A DNA stretch of 16,118 nucleotides from Syntrophomonas sp. UBA1376 (lineage in GTDB: Bacteria > Bacillota > Syntrophomonadia > Syntrophomonadales > Syntrophomonadaceae). The stretch covers positions 1-16,118 of the forward strand of contig DBRE01000037.1 of assembly GCA_002305535.1 (NCBI GenBank). Reading direction: 5' to 3'. This document shows, piece after piece, positions 1 to 8,123 of this stretch; position 1 is the stretch's first letter, and each line of letters starts with the position of its first letter. The translations under genes and the position numbers were made by a program. The notes under the pieces were generated by a model. The model was not told the DNA's origin. It worked only from the letters and a program-made list of their open reading frames with translations, and ran no database searches.

Positions 1-24
1 TAATTAAATAGCAGTTACTACTCC
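1..24. repeat. Terminal direct repeat, copy 1 (tuf 3' end)
   Basis: These 24 bases are identical to the last 24 bases of the window. Both copies cover the last six sense codons, the stop and three further bases of an EF-Tu gene. The simplest reading is that the window runs from one tuf gene to the other and the two 3' ends are identical. Because the ends match exactly, software could also mistake the fragment for a closed circle. Confidence 0.9.
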
Positions 25-1200
25 AGCACCAACTGTACGGCCGCCTTCGCGAATAGCAAAGCGCAGGCCTTCTTCTATGGCGATGGGGGTTATTAGTTCT
101 ATGGACATTTGAATGTTGTCTCCCGGCATTACCATCTCTACTCCTTCGGGTAGGCTGATCACTCCGGTCACATCTGTGGTTCGGAAGTAGAACTGGGGAC
201 GATAGCCTCCGAAAAATGGAGTGTGACGGCCGCCTTCGTCTTTGGCCAGTACATATACTTCGGCTTTGAAGCTGGTCAATGGCTTTATGCTGCCGGGCTT
301 GGCTAATACCATGCCGCGTTCTACTTCTTTGCGGTCTACGCCTCTTAACAGGGTGCCTACGTTGTCTCCGGCTTCGGCATAGTCAAGCAGCTTTCTGAAC
401 ATCTCTACGCCGGTACATACGGTCTTTCTGGACTCTTCTCTCATGCCGACGATCTCTACTTCGTCGCCTACTTTTACCTGGCCTCTTTCTACTCTGCCGG
501 TGGTTACCGTGCCGCGCCCGGTTATGGTGAATACGTCTTCTATCGGCATCAGGAACGGTTTGTCAACTGGTCTTTCGGGTAGCGGGATGTAGGTATCTAC
601 TGCATCCATCAGTTCCCATATGTGTTTGCACCATTCTTCGTCGCGGGATCCACAGCCGCATTCTAAGGCTTTCAGGGCGGATCCTTTGATCACGGGAATA
701 TCATCTCCGGGGAATTCGTATTCGTTTAACAGATCACGAACTTCCATTTCTACCAGTTCTAACAGTTCTTCGTCATCTACCATGTCGGTCTTGTTCATAA
801 ATACTACGATGTAGGGTACTCCTACCTGTCTGGCTAACAGGATATGTTCTCTGGTCTGGGGCATGGGGCCATCGGCGGCCGATACTACCAGGATGGCTCC
901 GTCCATCTGGGCGGCTCCGGTGATCATGTTCTTGATATAGTCAGCATGTCCCGGGCAGTCTACGTGGGCATAATGCCTGCTCTCTGTCTGGTATTCTACA
1001 TGGGACGTGTTGATGGTTATACCTCTCTCCCGCTCTTCGGGCGCTTTGTCTATGGAATCATAAGAAGCTGCTACGGCTCCTCCTGCCTTCGACAGTACCT
1101 GGGTGATCGCTGCTGTCAACGTGGTCTTTCCGTGATCCACGTGCCCAATCGTGCCAATGTTTAAATGAGGTTTGGTTCTCTCAAATTTTGCCTTTGCCAT
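4..1200 (-). CDS. tuf: Elongation factor Tu (complete copy, end of str operon)
   Basis: EF-Tu carries aminoacyl-tRNA to the ribosomal A site as a GTP complex in the cytoplasm. The 398-residue protein has the family's usual length. The GTPase motifs are complete: P-loop GHVDHGKT at 19-26, switch I with ERERGIT near 56-62, DCPGH with the catalytic His at 81-85, NKTD at 136-139 and SAL at 174-176. Domains II and III follow (about 210-300 and 300-398), ending GVVTAI. A Cys-containing insert lies just after SAL (C181, C183, C191). The ATG start has an AAAGGTGAG ribosome site about 6 nt upstream. It lies 35 nt after fusA with no terminator visible between them, so it is the last visible gene of the rplGB-rpsL-rpsG-fusA transcript. 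Only three bases lie beyond its stop, so its terminator is outside the window. A second copy ends at the right edge. Confidence 0.98.
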   Translation of the reverse strand: MAKAKFERTKPHLNIGTIGHVDHGKTTLTAAITQVLSKAGGAVAASYDSIDKAPEERERGITINTSHVEYQTESRHYAHVDCPGHADYIKNMITGAAQMDGAILVVSAADGPMPQTREHILLARQVGVPYIVVFMNKTDMVDDEELLELVEMEVRDLLNEYEFPGDDIPVIKGSALKALECGCGSRDEEWCKHIWELMDAVDTYIPLPERPVDKPFLMPIEDVFTITGRGTVTTGRVERGQVKVGDEVEIVGMREESRKTVCTGVEMFRKLLDYAEAGDNVGTLLRGVDRKEVERGMVLAKPGSIKPLTSFKAEVYVLAKDEGGRHTPFFGGYRPQFYFRTTDVTGVISLPEGVEMVMPGDNIQMSIELITPIAIEEGLRFAIREGGRTVGAGVVTAI

Positions 1201-1235
1201 CTGTTCTCACCTTTCCTTTCCAATTTGCCTTGAGA

Positions 1236-3311
1236 TTAAACTGGCAGGCCGTATCGCCTGGCTACAATTTCTTTGCTTTTCGATTCCGGTACTTCGGCAA
1301 AGTTCTTCAGATGCATCGAAAAACTTGCTCTTCCCTGACTGGCTGATCGTAAACTGGTGGCATAACCGAAAGTTTCAGCCAGAGGTACTGTACCTTTTAC
1401 TATTTTACTTTCCCGGTTATCTTCCAGGGCTAGAACTCTACCTCGCCTGGAATTTAAGTCAGCTATGACGTCTCCCACATATTCTTCCGGCGATAAAATT
1501 TCAATATCCATGATGGGCTCCAGCAACGCAGAATCACCTTTGTCCAGCAATTCTTTTACTGCCATACTGGCCGCTACCTTAAAAGCCACTTCGGAAGAAT
1601 CAACCTCATGATATGATCCTCCCACTAAACTAAATTCGACATCATCTACCTGATATCCGGCTAGTATCCCAGCCTGTAAGGCTTCCATCACGCCTATTTC
1701 TACCGCTGAAACGAACTCTTTGGGTATGACATCACCACTCAATCTATTTATAAATCGTTTGCCCTGACCCTCATCCAATGGAACAGCTTCCAAAATGACG
1801 TGGGCAAATTGACCTCGGCCTCCACTTTGCTTCTCAAAGCGGGATTCAGTGCGAGCTTTGCCTCTAATAGTCTCTTTATAAGAAACCTGAGGTCGCCCCA
1901 CATTGGCATTGACTTTGAATTCCCGCACCAAACGATCAATTATGATCTCTAAGTGGAGCTCTCCCATACCAGAAATAATGATCTGCCCAGATTCCTCATC
2001 TATTCGGGTACGGAAAGTAGGATCTTCTTCTGACAACCTTTTTAGACTGTCACCTATGCGATCCTGGTCTGCTTTGGTCTTGGGCTCGATGGCCACATCG
2101 ACTACTGGTTCTGGGAAGTTCATGCTTTCCAGAACGATGGGATTATCTTCATTACATAAAGTATCTCCAGTTACAGTCTCCCTAAGGCCTACCCCAGCTA
2201 CTATATCGCCAGCAAAGACTTCATCGATTTCTTCTCGGTGGTTAGCGTGCATCTTCAGTATTTTAGTTATGCGTTCTTTGCGTCCCCGGCGGCTGTTGTA
2301 AACCGGAGCACCTGCTTTAAGAGATCCGGAGTACACTCGAAAATATGTTAACTTTCCTACATAGGGATCAGTAGCTACCTTGAAAGCCAGCGCGCTTAAG
2401 GGCTCATCTACACTAGCGCGACTAACCTTCTCCATCCCGGTGCTTGGATCTATTCCTTGAACCGCTTCTATATCCAGCGGGGAGGGTAGATACTTGACAA
2501 CTGCATCCAGGAGCATCTGTATACCCTTGTTTTTGAAGGAAGAACCACATAGTACGGGCACCACCAGGTTGCTCAGGGTGAGTTCCCGCAGGGATCTATA
2601 CAGCTCTTGGGCGCTGATAGGCTCACCTTCCAGGTATAACTCCAGAATTCGGTCATCGTGCACTGATAACAGATCCAGTATATTGATCCGGTACTGCTCA
2701 GTTAGACTAGCTTCTTCAGCAGTAAGTTCACGCTCGATGAAAGTTTCTCCCATTTCATCCTCATAAACATAGGCTTTTAACTCTACCAGATCAATAACAC
2801 CAGCAAAACTATCTTCTGCGCCGATGGGCAGTTGCACTGGCAACGCTGCACATCCCAATACATCCGTGATCATGTTGACCACATGCAGAAAATCTGCACC
2901 AATGCGATCCATTTTATTGATATAGGCTATCCGAGGAACATGGTAGCGATCGGCCTGTCGCCAGACTGTTTCTGATTGGGGTTGTACCCCTGCCACGGCG
3001 CAGAATATGCCAATAGCTCCATCAAGTATGCGCAATGCCCGTTCTACCTCAACTGTAAAGTCCACATGCCCGGGCGTATCAATAATGTTTATCACATGAT
3101 CTTTCCACAGGCAGGTAGTAGCCGCTGAGGTAATGGTTATACCCCGCTCCTGCTCTTGGCTCATCCAGTCCATCGTAGCGGTGCCTTTATCCACTTCGCC
3201 TATGCGATGGACTTTACCGGTATAATATAGGAATCTCTCGGTAGTGGTTGTTTTGCCGGCATCTATATGAGCCATAATGCCAATGTTTCTTATTCGGGAT
3301 AATTCAGTCAT
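1236..3311 (-). CDS. fusA: Elongation factor G
   Basis: EF-G is the ribosomal translocase GTPase, and with RRF it also recycles ribosomes. The 691-residue length matches the family. The G domain shows AHIDAGKTT at 14-22, QERGITITSAATT in switch I, DTPGHVDF in switch II and NKMDR as the base-specificity motif. Domain II, domain III, domain IV (with GSYHEVDSSE) and domain V (PEEYVGDV, RRGR, FGYATSLRS) follow in the canonical order. The ATG start is preceded by AAAGGAAGTAA about 8-10 nt upstream. It lies 24 nt after rpsG and 35 nt before tuf, the standard str-operon position. I see no reason to assign it to the EF-G2 paralogue class. Confidence 0.98.
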   Translation of the reverse strand: MTELSRIRNIGIMAHIDAGKTTTTERFLYYTGKVHRIGEVDKGTATMDWMSQEQERGITITSAATTCLWKDHVINIIDTPGHVDFTVEVERALRILDGAIGIFCAVAGVQPQSETVWRQADRYHVPRIAYINKMDRIGADFLHVVNMITDVLGCAALPVQLPIGAEDSFAGVIDLVELKAYVYEDEMGETFIERELTAEEASLTEQYRINILDLLSVHDDRILELYLEGEPISAQELYRSLRELTLSNLVVPVLCGSSFKNKGIQMLLDAVVKYLPSPLDIEAVQGIDPSTGMEKVSRASVDEPLSALAFKVATDPYVGKLTYFRVYSGSLKAGAPVYNSRRGRKERITKILKMHANHREEIDEVFAGDIVAGVGLRETVTGDTLCNEDNPIVLESMNFPEPVVDVAIEPKTKADQDRIGDSLKRLSEEDPTFRTRIDEESGQIIISGMGELHLEIIIDRLVREFKVNANVGRPQVSYKETIRGKARTESRFEKQSGGRGQFAHVILEAVPLDEGQGKRFINRLSGDVIPKEFVSAVEIGVMEALQAGILAGYQVDDVEFSLVGGSYHEVDSSEVAFKVAASMAVKELLDKGDSALLEPIMDIEILSPEEYVGDVIADLNSRRGRVLALEDNRESKIVKGTVPLAETFGYATSLRSASQGRASFSMHLKNFAEVPESKSKEIVARRYGLPV

Positions 3312-3335
3312 TGCGTTATTACTTCCTTTGATCGC

Positions 3336-3806
3336 CTACCAGCGATAATGAGCAAACGCCCTATTGGCCTCGGCCATCTTATGGGTGTCTTCCTTCTTCT
3401 TGAAGGAGGCCCCGGTGCTATTGTAAGCATCCATTAACTCGCCTGCTAAGCGTTGGGCCATGGTTTTTTCACCGCGTTTACGGGCATAAGTTACTAACCA
3501 ACGCACTGCCAAAGTTTGCCGGCGTTCCGGACGAACTTCAACCGGTACCTGATAGTTAGCACCGCCAACCCGTCGGGCACGAACCTCTACCAATGGGGTA
3601 ATGTTTTTCATGGCCTGTTCAAACACTTCCATCGGATCTTTGCCCATTTTTTGTTCAATAATCTCAAATGCCCCATAACAGATATGTTCTGCTAGGCTCT
3701 TTTTACCGTCCCACATGATCTGATTAACCAGTTTAGTAAAAACCTGGCTGTTGTAGATGGGATCCGGCAGTACATCTCTTTTGGGTACAGGCCCTTTTCT
3801 AGGCAT
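3336..3806 (-). CDS. rpsG: 30S ribosomal protein S7
   Basis: S7 is a primary 16S rRNA-binding protein that nucleates assembly of the 30S head and contacts the E-site tRNA. The 156-residue protein begins MPRKGPVPKRDVLPDP and contains VRARRVGGANYQVPVEV and RRQTLAVRWL, the S7 signature regions; its C-terminal part ends FAHYRW. The ATG start has a strong AGGAGGGAGG site about 6 nt upstream. It is 14 nt from rpsL and 24 nt from fusA, so it is certainly cotranscribed with them. In E. coli S7 is the translational repressor of the str operon; I see no equivalent long rpsL-rpsG spacer here (only 14 nt), so that E. coli-type site is probably absent. Confidence 0.98.
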   Translation of the reverse strand: MPRKGPVPKRDVLPDPIYNSQVFTKLVNQIMWDGKKSLAEHICYGAFEIIEQKMGKDPMEVFEQAMKNITPLVEVRARRVGGANYQVPVEVRPERRQTLAVRWLVTYARKRGEKTMAQRLAGELMDAYNSTGASFKKKEDTHKMAEANRAFAHYRW

Positions 3807-3820
3807 GAGTTGCCTCCCTC

Positions 3821-4198
3821 CTACTTCTTCTTGGGTCGTTTAGCTCCATACTTCGAGCGACTCTGGTTACGATTTTGAACACCAGCTGCATCCAGAGAAC
3901 CGCGGATGATATGGTAGCGAACGCCTGGTAGATCTTTAACACGACCTCCCCGTATTAAAACCACGGAGTGCTCCTGTAGATTATGACCTATTCCTGGAAT
4001 ATAGGCCGTGACTTCAATCCCGTTGACCAGTCTAACACGAGCAATCTTACGTAATGCCGAGTTGGGCTTCTTCGGGGTAGTGGTGTAAACACGTGTACAC
4101 ACACCGCGCTTCTGCGGACTATTCTTCAGAGCAGGAGCGGCGGATTTCTTCTCCATCTTTTCGCGTCCTTTGCGAACTAATTGGTTGATAGTTGGCAT
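3821..4198 (-). CDS. rpsL: 30S ribosomal protein S12
   Basis: S12 sits at the decoding centre and influences accuracy and streptomycin response. The 125-residue protein has the expected MPTINQLVRKGR start, the TTPKKPNSALRKIARVRL loop and the RGGRVKDLPGVRYH segment, and ends in a basic KRPKKK tail. The lysines in PKKPNSA and GRVKDLPG, which change in classical streptomycin-resistant mutants, are both the sensitive-type residue. The ATG start has AAGGAGGTG about 6 nt upstream, a near-perfect ribosome site. It lies 21 nt after the L7Ae-like gene and 14 nt before rpsG, so it is an internal gene of the str operon rather than its first. Confidence 0.98.
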   Translation of the reverse strand: MPTINQLVRKGREKMEKKSAAPALKNSPQKRGVCTRVYTTTPKKPNSALRKIARVRLVNGIEVTAYIPGIGHNLQEHSVVLIRGGRVKDLPGVRYHIIRGSLDAAGVQNRNQSRSKYGAKRPKKK

Positions 4199-4219
4199 TT
4201 AGTGCACCTCCTTCCCCGG

Positions 4220-4471
4220 TTAATCACTATGAATTAGTGCCACGGCTGCTGCCCCCACTTCTATCTCGCAAGCTTTTCCTAAGCTTTCCATCGTGTCCAC
4301 CATGATCACTTTGATATTCTTCTGGCTGCACAATTCACGAATTGGGTCGATTATGTGGGGTTCTGCATCATGAGCCAGATAGACTATGTCAACCTGTCCT
4401 TTTGCTATGGCTTTGTTCACCTGTTTGGTACCAATCACTTTAGCGTGTTCGCGTATTTCCTTTAGTGGCAC
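4220..4471 (-). CDS. rplGB: L7Ae-like ribosomal protein (YbxF family)
   Basis: This 83-residue protein belongs to the L7Ae/L30e/S12e/Gadd45 fold, which binds kink-turn RNA. It shows the family pattern: GTKQVNKAIAKGQV, then VYLAHDAEPHIIDPIRELC, then IKVIMV, ending in a small hydrophobic segment with AAAVAL. Firmicutes keep such a gene between rpoC and rpsL; in Bacillus it is ybxF/rplGB, and its exact job on the ribosome is not settled. The start is GTG, supported by AGGAGGG 6 nt upstream; an ATG nearby at 4476 is out of frame. It is the first gene of the str transcript, with its own promoter just after rpoC. Its ribosome site lies in a small hairpin and overlaps a possible 12-codon upstream reading frame. 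Confidence 0.9.
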   Translation of the reverse strand: MPLKEIREHAKVIGTKQVNKAIAKGQVDIVYLAHDAEPHIIDPIRELCSQKNIKVIMVDTMESLGKACEIEVGAAAVALIHSD

Positions 4472-4476
4472 CTCAT

Positions 4477-4490
4477 ACCCTCCTCAGGGT
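4477..4490 (-). promoter_or_regulatory. Hairpin covering the rplGB ribosome-binding site
   Basis: The message reads ACCCT-GAGG-AGGGT: a 5-bp stem with a GAGG loop, so the AGGAGGG Shine-Dalgarno is split between loop and 3' arm. The start GTG lies 5 nt after the stem. The stem is short, so any control would be weak. It is notable because the gene encodes a likely RNA-binding protein. Confidence 0.35.
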
Positions 4491-4536
4491 CAGTAAACAT
4501 CACTTTAGCATCCCCTTATTTTCCGCGCACTTAAAT

Positions 4537-4565
4537 ATTTTAGCACCTGGCATAACCATCGTCAA
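4537..4565 (-). promoter_or_regulatory. Promoter of the rplGB-rpsL-rpsG-fusA-tuf operon
   Basis: On the minus strand there is TTGACG (-35, 4560-4565), a 17-nt spacer and TAAAAT (-10, 4537-4542). A TGC just before the -10 gives an extended -10. Each hexamer matches the sigma-A consensus at five of six positions. It begins 10 bp after the rpoC stop codon. The start of transcription should be near 4530, leaving a leader of about 60 nt before the rplGB GTG. Confidence 0.8.
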
Positions 4566-4574
4566 ACCTTTTGT

Positions 4575-7500
4575 TTATTCTGCAACAGGTTCCTGAGGTG
4601 TTTCCTCCACTTCCTGGAAGCCGATATTTCGATACACTGGGTATCCGGTACCTGCAGGTATCAGTTTTCCGATGATAACATTTTCCTTCAAACCGATCAG
4701 GTGATCTACTTTCCCCTTGATGGCAGCCTCGGTCAGTACTTTGGTCGTCTCCTGGAAAGAGGCAGCGGACAAGAAGGAGTCGGTGTTGAGTGATGCCTTG
4801 GTGATTCCCAACAACATGGGTGAACAAACCGCCGGCTTCTCACCCCGGACAATAGCCTCCAGGTTCTCTTCTTCAAAAAAGGATATATCTATGAAGGCAC
4901 CCGGCAGCATCGAGGTGTCCCCAGGATCCTCTATTTTGACCTTCTTCAGCATTTGTCTGATCATTATCTCAATATGCTTGTCACTGATATCCACACCCTG
5001 GGAGCGATATACCTTTTGGACTTCTTGCAGCAAGTAACGCTGCACGTCCTGCAGTCCTTTGGTCTTCAAGATATCATGAGGATTCAGTGGCCCTTCTGTT
5101 AAGGCATCACCGATTTCCACAAAATCATTCTCCTGAACTTTGAGACGGGAGCCGTAATGAACCGGGTAGGCACCCAATACTACGCCTTCTTTGCTAAGAA
5201 CCTCTATCTCACGACGCCCCTTGTTTTCAGCAAAGCGGACATAGCCAGATGCTTCGGCAACCACTGCCTGCCCTTTTGGTTTACGAACCTCAAATAGTTC
5301 TTCAACGCGAGGCAAACCACGGGTTATGTCATCACCTGCCACACCCCCAGTGTGGAAAGTACGCATAGTCAGCTGAGTACCTGGTTCACCTATGGACTGG
5401 GCCGCCAGAGTTCCTACTGCTTCACCGATCTCTACATTATATCCGGTAGCCAGATTGCGCCCATAGCATTTACGGCAGACCCCGTGTTTGGTTTTACAGG
5501 TCAACACGGTGCGGATCTTTACTTTTTCGATACCTGCCCTCTCAATGGCATAACCGGTATCATCATCGATCATCTGGTTTTCTTCTACCAATATCTCACC
5601 GGTTTCAGGATGAAGGATAGTATCCAGAGAAACCCGACCAATGATACGTTGATGCAATGGTTCTATAAGCTGAGAGCCTTCCATGATTCTCTCCACCCAT
5701 ATGCCCTCTACTGATTCGCAGTCTTCCTCACGGACAATAACATCCTGGGACACATCCACCAGGCGGCGGGTCAAATAACCGGAATCAGCGGTACGCAGAG
5801 CAGTATCGGCCAAGCCTTTACGGGCTCCATGGGTGGATATAAAGTACTCCAGCACGGTAAGTCCTTCTCGGAAATTAGCTTTGATGGGCAGGTCGATGAT
5901 CTTGCCCGAGGGATCAGCCATCAAGCCACGCATACCGGCTAACTGTCTTATTTGTTGGAAGTTACCGCGAGCACCGGAAGTAGCCATCATATATACTGGA
6001 TTCTCTTCATTTAAGGACTCTTTCAGGGCATCGGTAATATCATCGGTAGCTTGATTCCAAATCTCAACTACCTGAGCATGCCGTTCTTCATCGGTTATCA
6101 GTCCCACCTGGAAATCCTGTTCGATATTATCTACCGCTTGATCGGCTTCACTTAATATGTGTTTTTTCGCTTCCGGGGTTTCGAAATCGTTCACACCAAC
6201 GGTTATCCCTGCCTGGGTGCTAAACTTGTATCCCAATCTCTTCATGCCATCCAGCATAATAGCGGTTTTGGCGTTGCCTTCCAGACGATAGCACTCGTAG
6301 ACGATGTTACCGAGCTTCTTTTTATCTATCACTTCGTTATAGAAACCCAGTTGATCCGGAATGATTTCGTTGAAGATAACTCGGCCAACTGATGTTTCCA
6401 CCAGCTGCACTGAAGCTTCTTCACTATTGGGTTGAGGCATCCGCATACGCACCTTAATTTTGCTATGGAGTTTAATGTGGCCAAGTTCATAGGCCATCTG
6501 GGCTTCTTCCGGACTGGAATAAGCTTTGACATTTTCTCGAGCCCATTCTTCTTCACTAACAAAAGTTAGATAGTAGATGCCAATAACCATGTCCTGGGTA
6601 GGCGTTACTACCGGTTTTCCGTCTTTGGGATTAAGGATATTGTTACTGGCCAACATCAACAACCGGGCTTCGGTTTGAGCTTCAGCCGATAAAGGAACAT
6701 GAACCGCCATCTGGTCACCATCAAAGTCAGCATTATAGGCAGTACAAACCAACGGGTGAAGCTGTAGAGCACGCCCTTCTACCAATACCGGTTCAAAAGC
6801 CTGAATACCCAAGCGATGCAAGGTAGGAGCTCTATTTAGCAGAACTGGATGCTCTTTGATAACATCTTCAAGAATATCCCAGACTTCTTCGCGGCCGCGT
6901 TCTACCATTTTCTTAGCACTCTTAATATTGGAAGCAATACTGCGATCGACCAATTTCTTCATGACAAAAGGTTTGAACAATTCCAAGGCCATTTCCTTGG
7001 GCAGGCCACACTGATGCATCTTCAGATTAGGGCCTACCACGATAACTGATCTCCCTGAATAGTCAACACGTTTTCCCAACAGGTTCTGGCGGAATCTCCC
7101 CTGTTTTCCTTTGAGCATATCACTGAGTGATTTTAAGGGGCGATTACCAGGCCCGGTAACCGGACGCCCGCGCCGCCCATTGTCAACCAAAGCATCAACG
7201 GCTTCCTGTAGCATACGCTTTTCATTGCGGACAATGATATCGGGAGCTCCCAGATCCAACAATCTCTTGAGGCGATTGTTACGGTTTATCACCCGGCGAT
7301 ATAGATCATTTAAATCTGAAGTGGCGAAACGTCCTCCGTCCAGCTGTACCATAGGGCGCAGTTCGGGAGGAATCACCGGTAATACATCCAGAATCATCCA
7401 CTGGGGATCATTGCCCGACATGCGGAAGGCCTCGGTCACTTCCAGACGCTTGATCGCCCGGCTCTTACGCTGTCCGGTAGTGGTAGCTACTTCTTCCTTC

Positions 7501-8072
7501 AGCTCCCCAGACATGGTTTCCAGATCGATTTCGCTGAGAAGGGCCTTCACTGCCTCTGCTCCAATGCCCGCTTCGAAACTGTCACCATAGCGCTCCCGGT
7601 TTTCCCGGTATTCTCTTTCATTGAGCAGTTGCTTTTTCAAAAGCGGTGTATCACCAGGATCAATTACTATATAGTTAACAAAGTAAATTACTTTTTCTAA
7701 TACTTTGGGTGACATATCCAACAGCAGTCCCATGCGGCTGGGAATCCCCTTAAGGTACCAAATATGGCATACGGGAGCAGCCAACTCGATATGGCCCATT
7801 CTTTCCCGCCTTACTTTGGAGGTAGTGACTTCTACTCCACAGCGGTCACAAACGATACCACGATGGCGAACTCGTTTATACTTTCCGCAGTGACATTCCC
7901 AGTCTTTTACCGGACCGAAAATCTTCTCACAGAACAGTCCTTCTTTTTCAGGACGTAGGGTTCTATAGTTTATGGTCTCTGGTTTTTTGACCTCGCCACT
8001 GCTCCAGGAGCGAATTTGCTCTGGAGAAGCCAGGGATATTTTGATCCGATCGAAATTATTCACGTCTAACAA
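4575..8072 (-). CDS. rpoC: RNA polymerase subunit beta'
   Basis: Beta' carries the catalytic magnesium site of RNA polymerase and forms the clamp. The 1165-residue protein is of ordinary Firmicutes length with no large lineage insert. The N-terminal zinc finger is complete (C60, C62, C75, C78). The active-site motif NADFDGDQMAVH lies near 447-458 with the three metal-binding aspartates. The trigger-loop region follows (MRGLMADPSG and later RTADSGYLTRRLVD). The second zinc site uses a Cys near 785 and the CKTKHGVCRKC cluster near 858-868. The start is TTG, preceded by GGAAGGGAGAG at about 7-12 nt, and the MLDVNNFDRIKISLASPEQIRSWS N-terminus fits the family. It lies 51 nt after rpoB with no clear terminator between, so the two are cotranscribed. 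Confidence 0.98.
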   Translation of the reverse strand: MLDVNNFDRIKISLASPEQIRSWSSGEVKKPETINYRTLRPEKEGLFCEKIFGPVKDWECHCGKYKRVRHRGIVCDRCGVEVTTSKVRRERMGHIELAAPVCHIWYLKGIPSRMGLLLDMSPKVLEKVIYFVNYIVIDPGDTPLLKKQLLNEREYRENRERYGDSFEAGIGAEAVKALLSEIDLETMSGELKEEVATTTGQRKSRAIKRLEVTEAFRMSGNDPQWMILDVLPVIPPELRPMVQLDGGRFATSDLNDLYRRVINRNNRLKRLLDLGAPDIIVRNEKRMLQEAVDALVDNGRRGRPVTGPGNRPLKSLSDMLKGKQGRFRQNLLGKRVDYSGRSVIVVGPNLKMHQCGLPKEMALELFKPFVMKKLVDRSIASNIKSAKKMVERGREEVWDILEDVIKEHPVLLNRAPTLHRLGIQAFEPVLVEGRALQLHPLVCTAYNADFDGDQMAVHVPLSAEAQTEARLLMLASNNILNPKDGKPVVTPTQDMVIGIYYLTFVSEEEWARENVKAYSSPEEAQMAYELGHIKLHSKIKVRMRMPQPNSEEASVQLVETSVGRVIFNEIIPDQLGFYNEVIDKKKLGNIVYECYRLEGNAKTAIMLDGMKRLGYKFSTQAGITVGVNDFETPEAKKHILSEADQAVDNIEQDFQVGLITDEERHAQVVEIWNQATDDITDALKESLNEENPVYMMATSGARGNFQQIRQLAGMRGLMADPSGKIIDLPIKANFREGLTVLEYFISTHGARKGLADTALRTADSGYLTRRLVDVSQDVIVREEDCESVEGIWVERIMEGSQLIEPLHQRIIGRVSLDTILHPETGEILVEENQMIDDDTGYAIERAGIEKVKIRTVLTCKTKHGVCRKCYGRNLATGYNVEIGEAVGTLAAQSIGEPGTQLTMRTFHTGGVAGDDITRGLPRVEELFEVRKPKGQAVVAEASGYVRFAENKGRREIEVLSKEGVVLGAYPVHYGSRLKVQENDFVEIGDALTEGPLNPHDILKTKGLQDVQRYLLQEVQKVYRSQGVDISDKHIEIMIRQMLKKVKIEDPGDTSMLPGAFIDISFFEEENLEAIVRGEKPAVCSPMLLGITKASLNTDSFLSAASFQETTKVLTEAAIKGKVDHLIGLKENVIIGKLIPAGTGYPVYRNIGFQEVEETPQEPVAE

Positions 8073-8123
8073 GTCAGTCTCTCCCTTCCAAACGGATGGT
8101 CTCTAGTGCTTGCCGACTTACCC

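Noticed and set aside
4540..4827. 95-codon minus-strand frame overlapping the end of rpoC
   Set aside because: It lies in another frame of the conserved rpoC 3' end, has no family resemblance, and runs into the str promoter.
7111..7590. 159-codon plus-strand open frame inside rpoC
   Set aside because: It is fully antisense to highly conserved beta' sequence, the translation has shadow-type composition (rich in Ser and Arg), and no ribosome site or promoter supports it. The other plus-strand frames in rpoB, rpoC, fusA and rplA were rejected for the same reasons.
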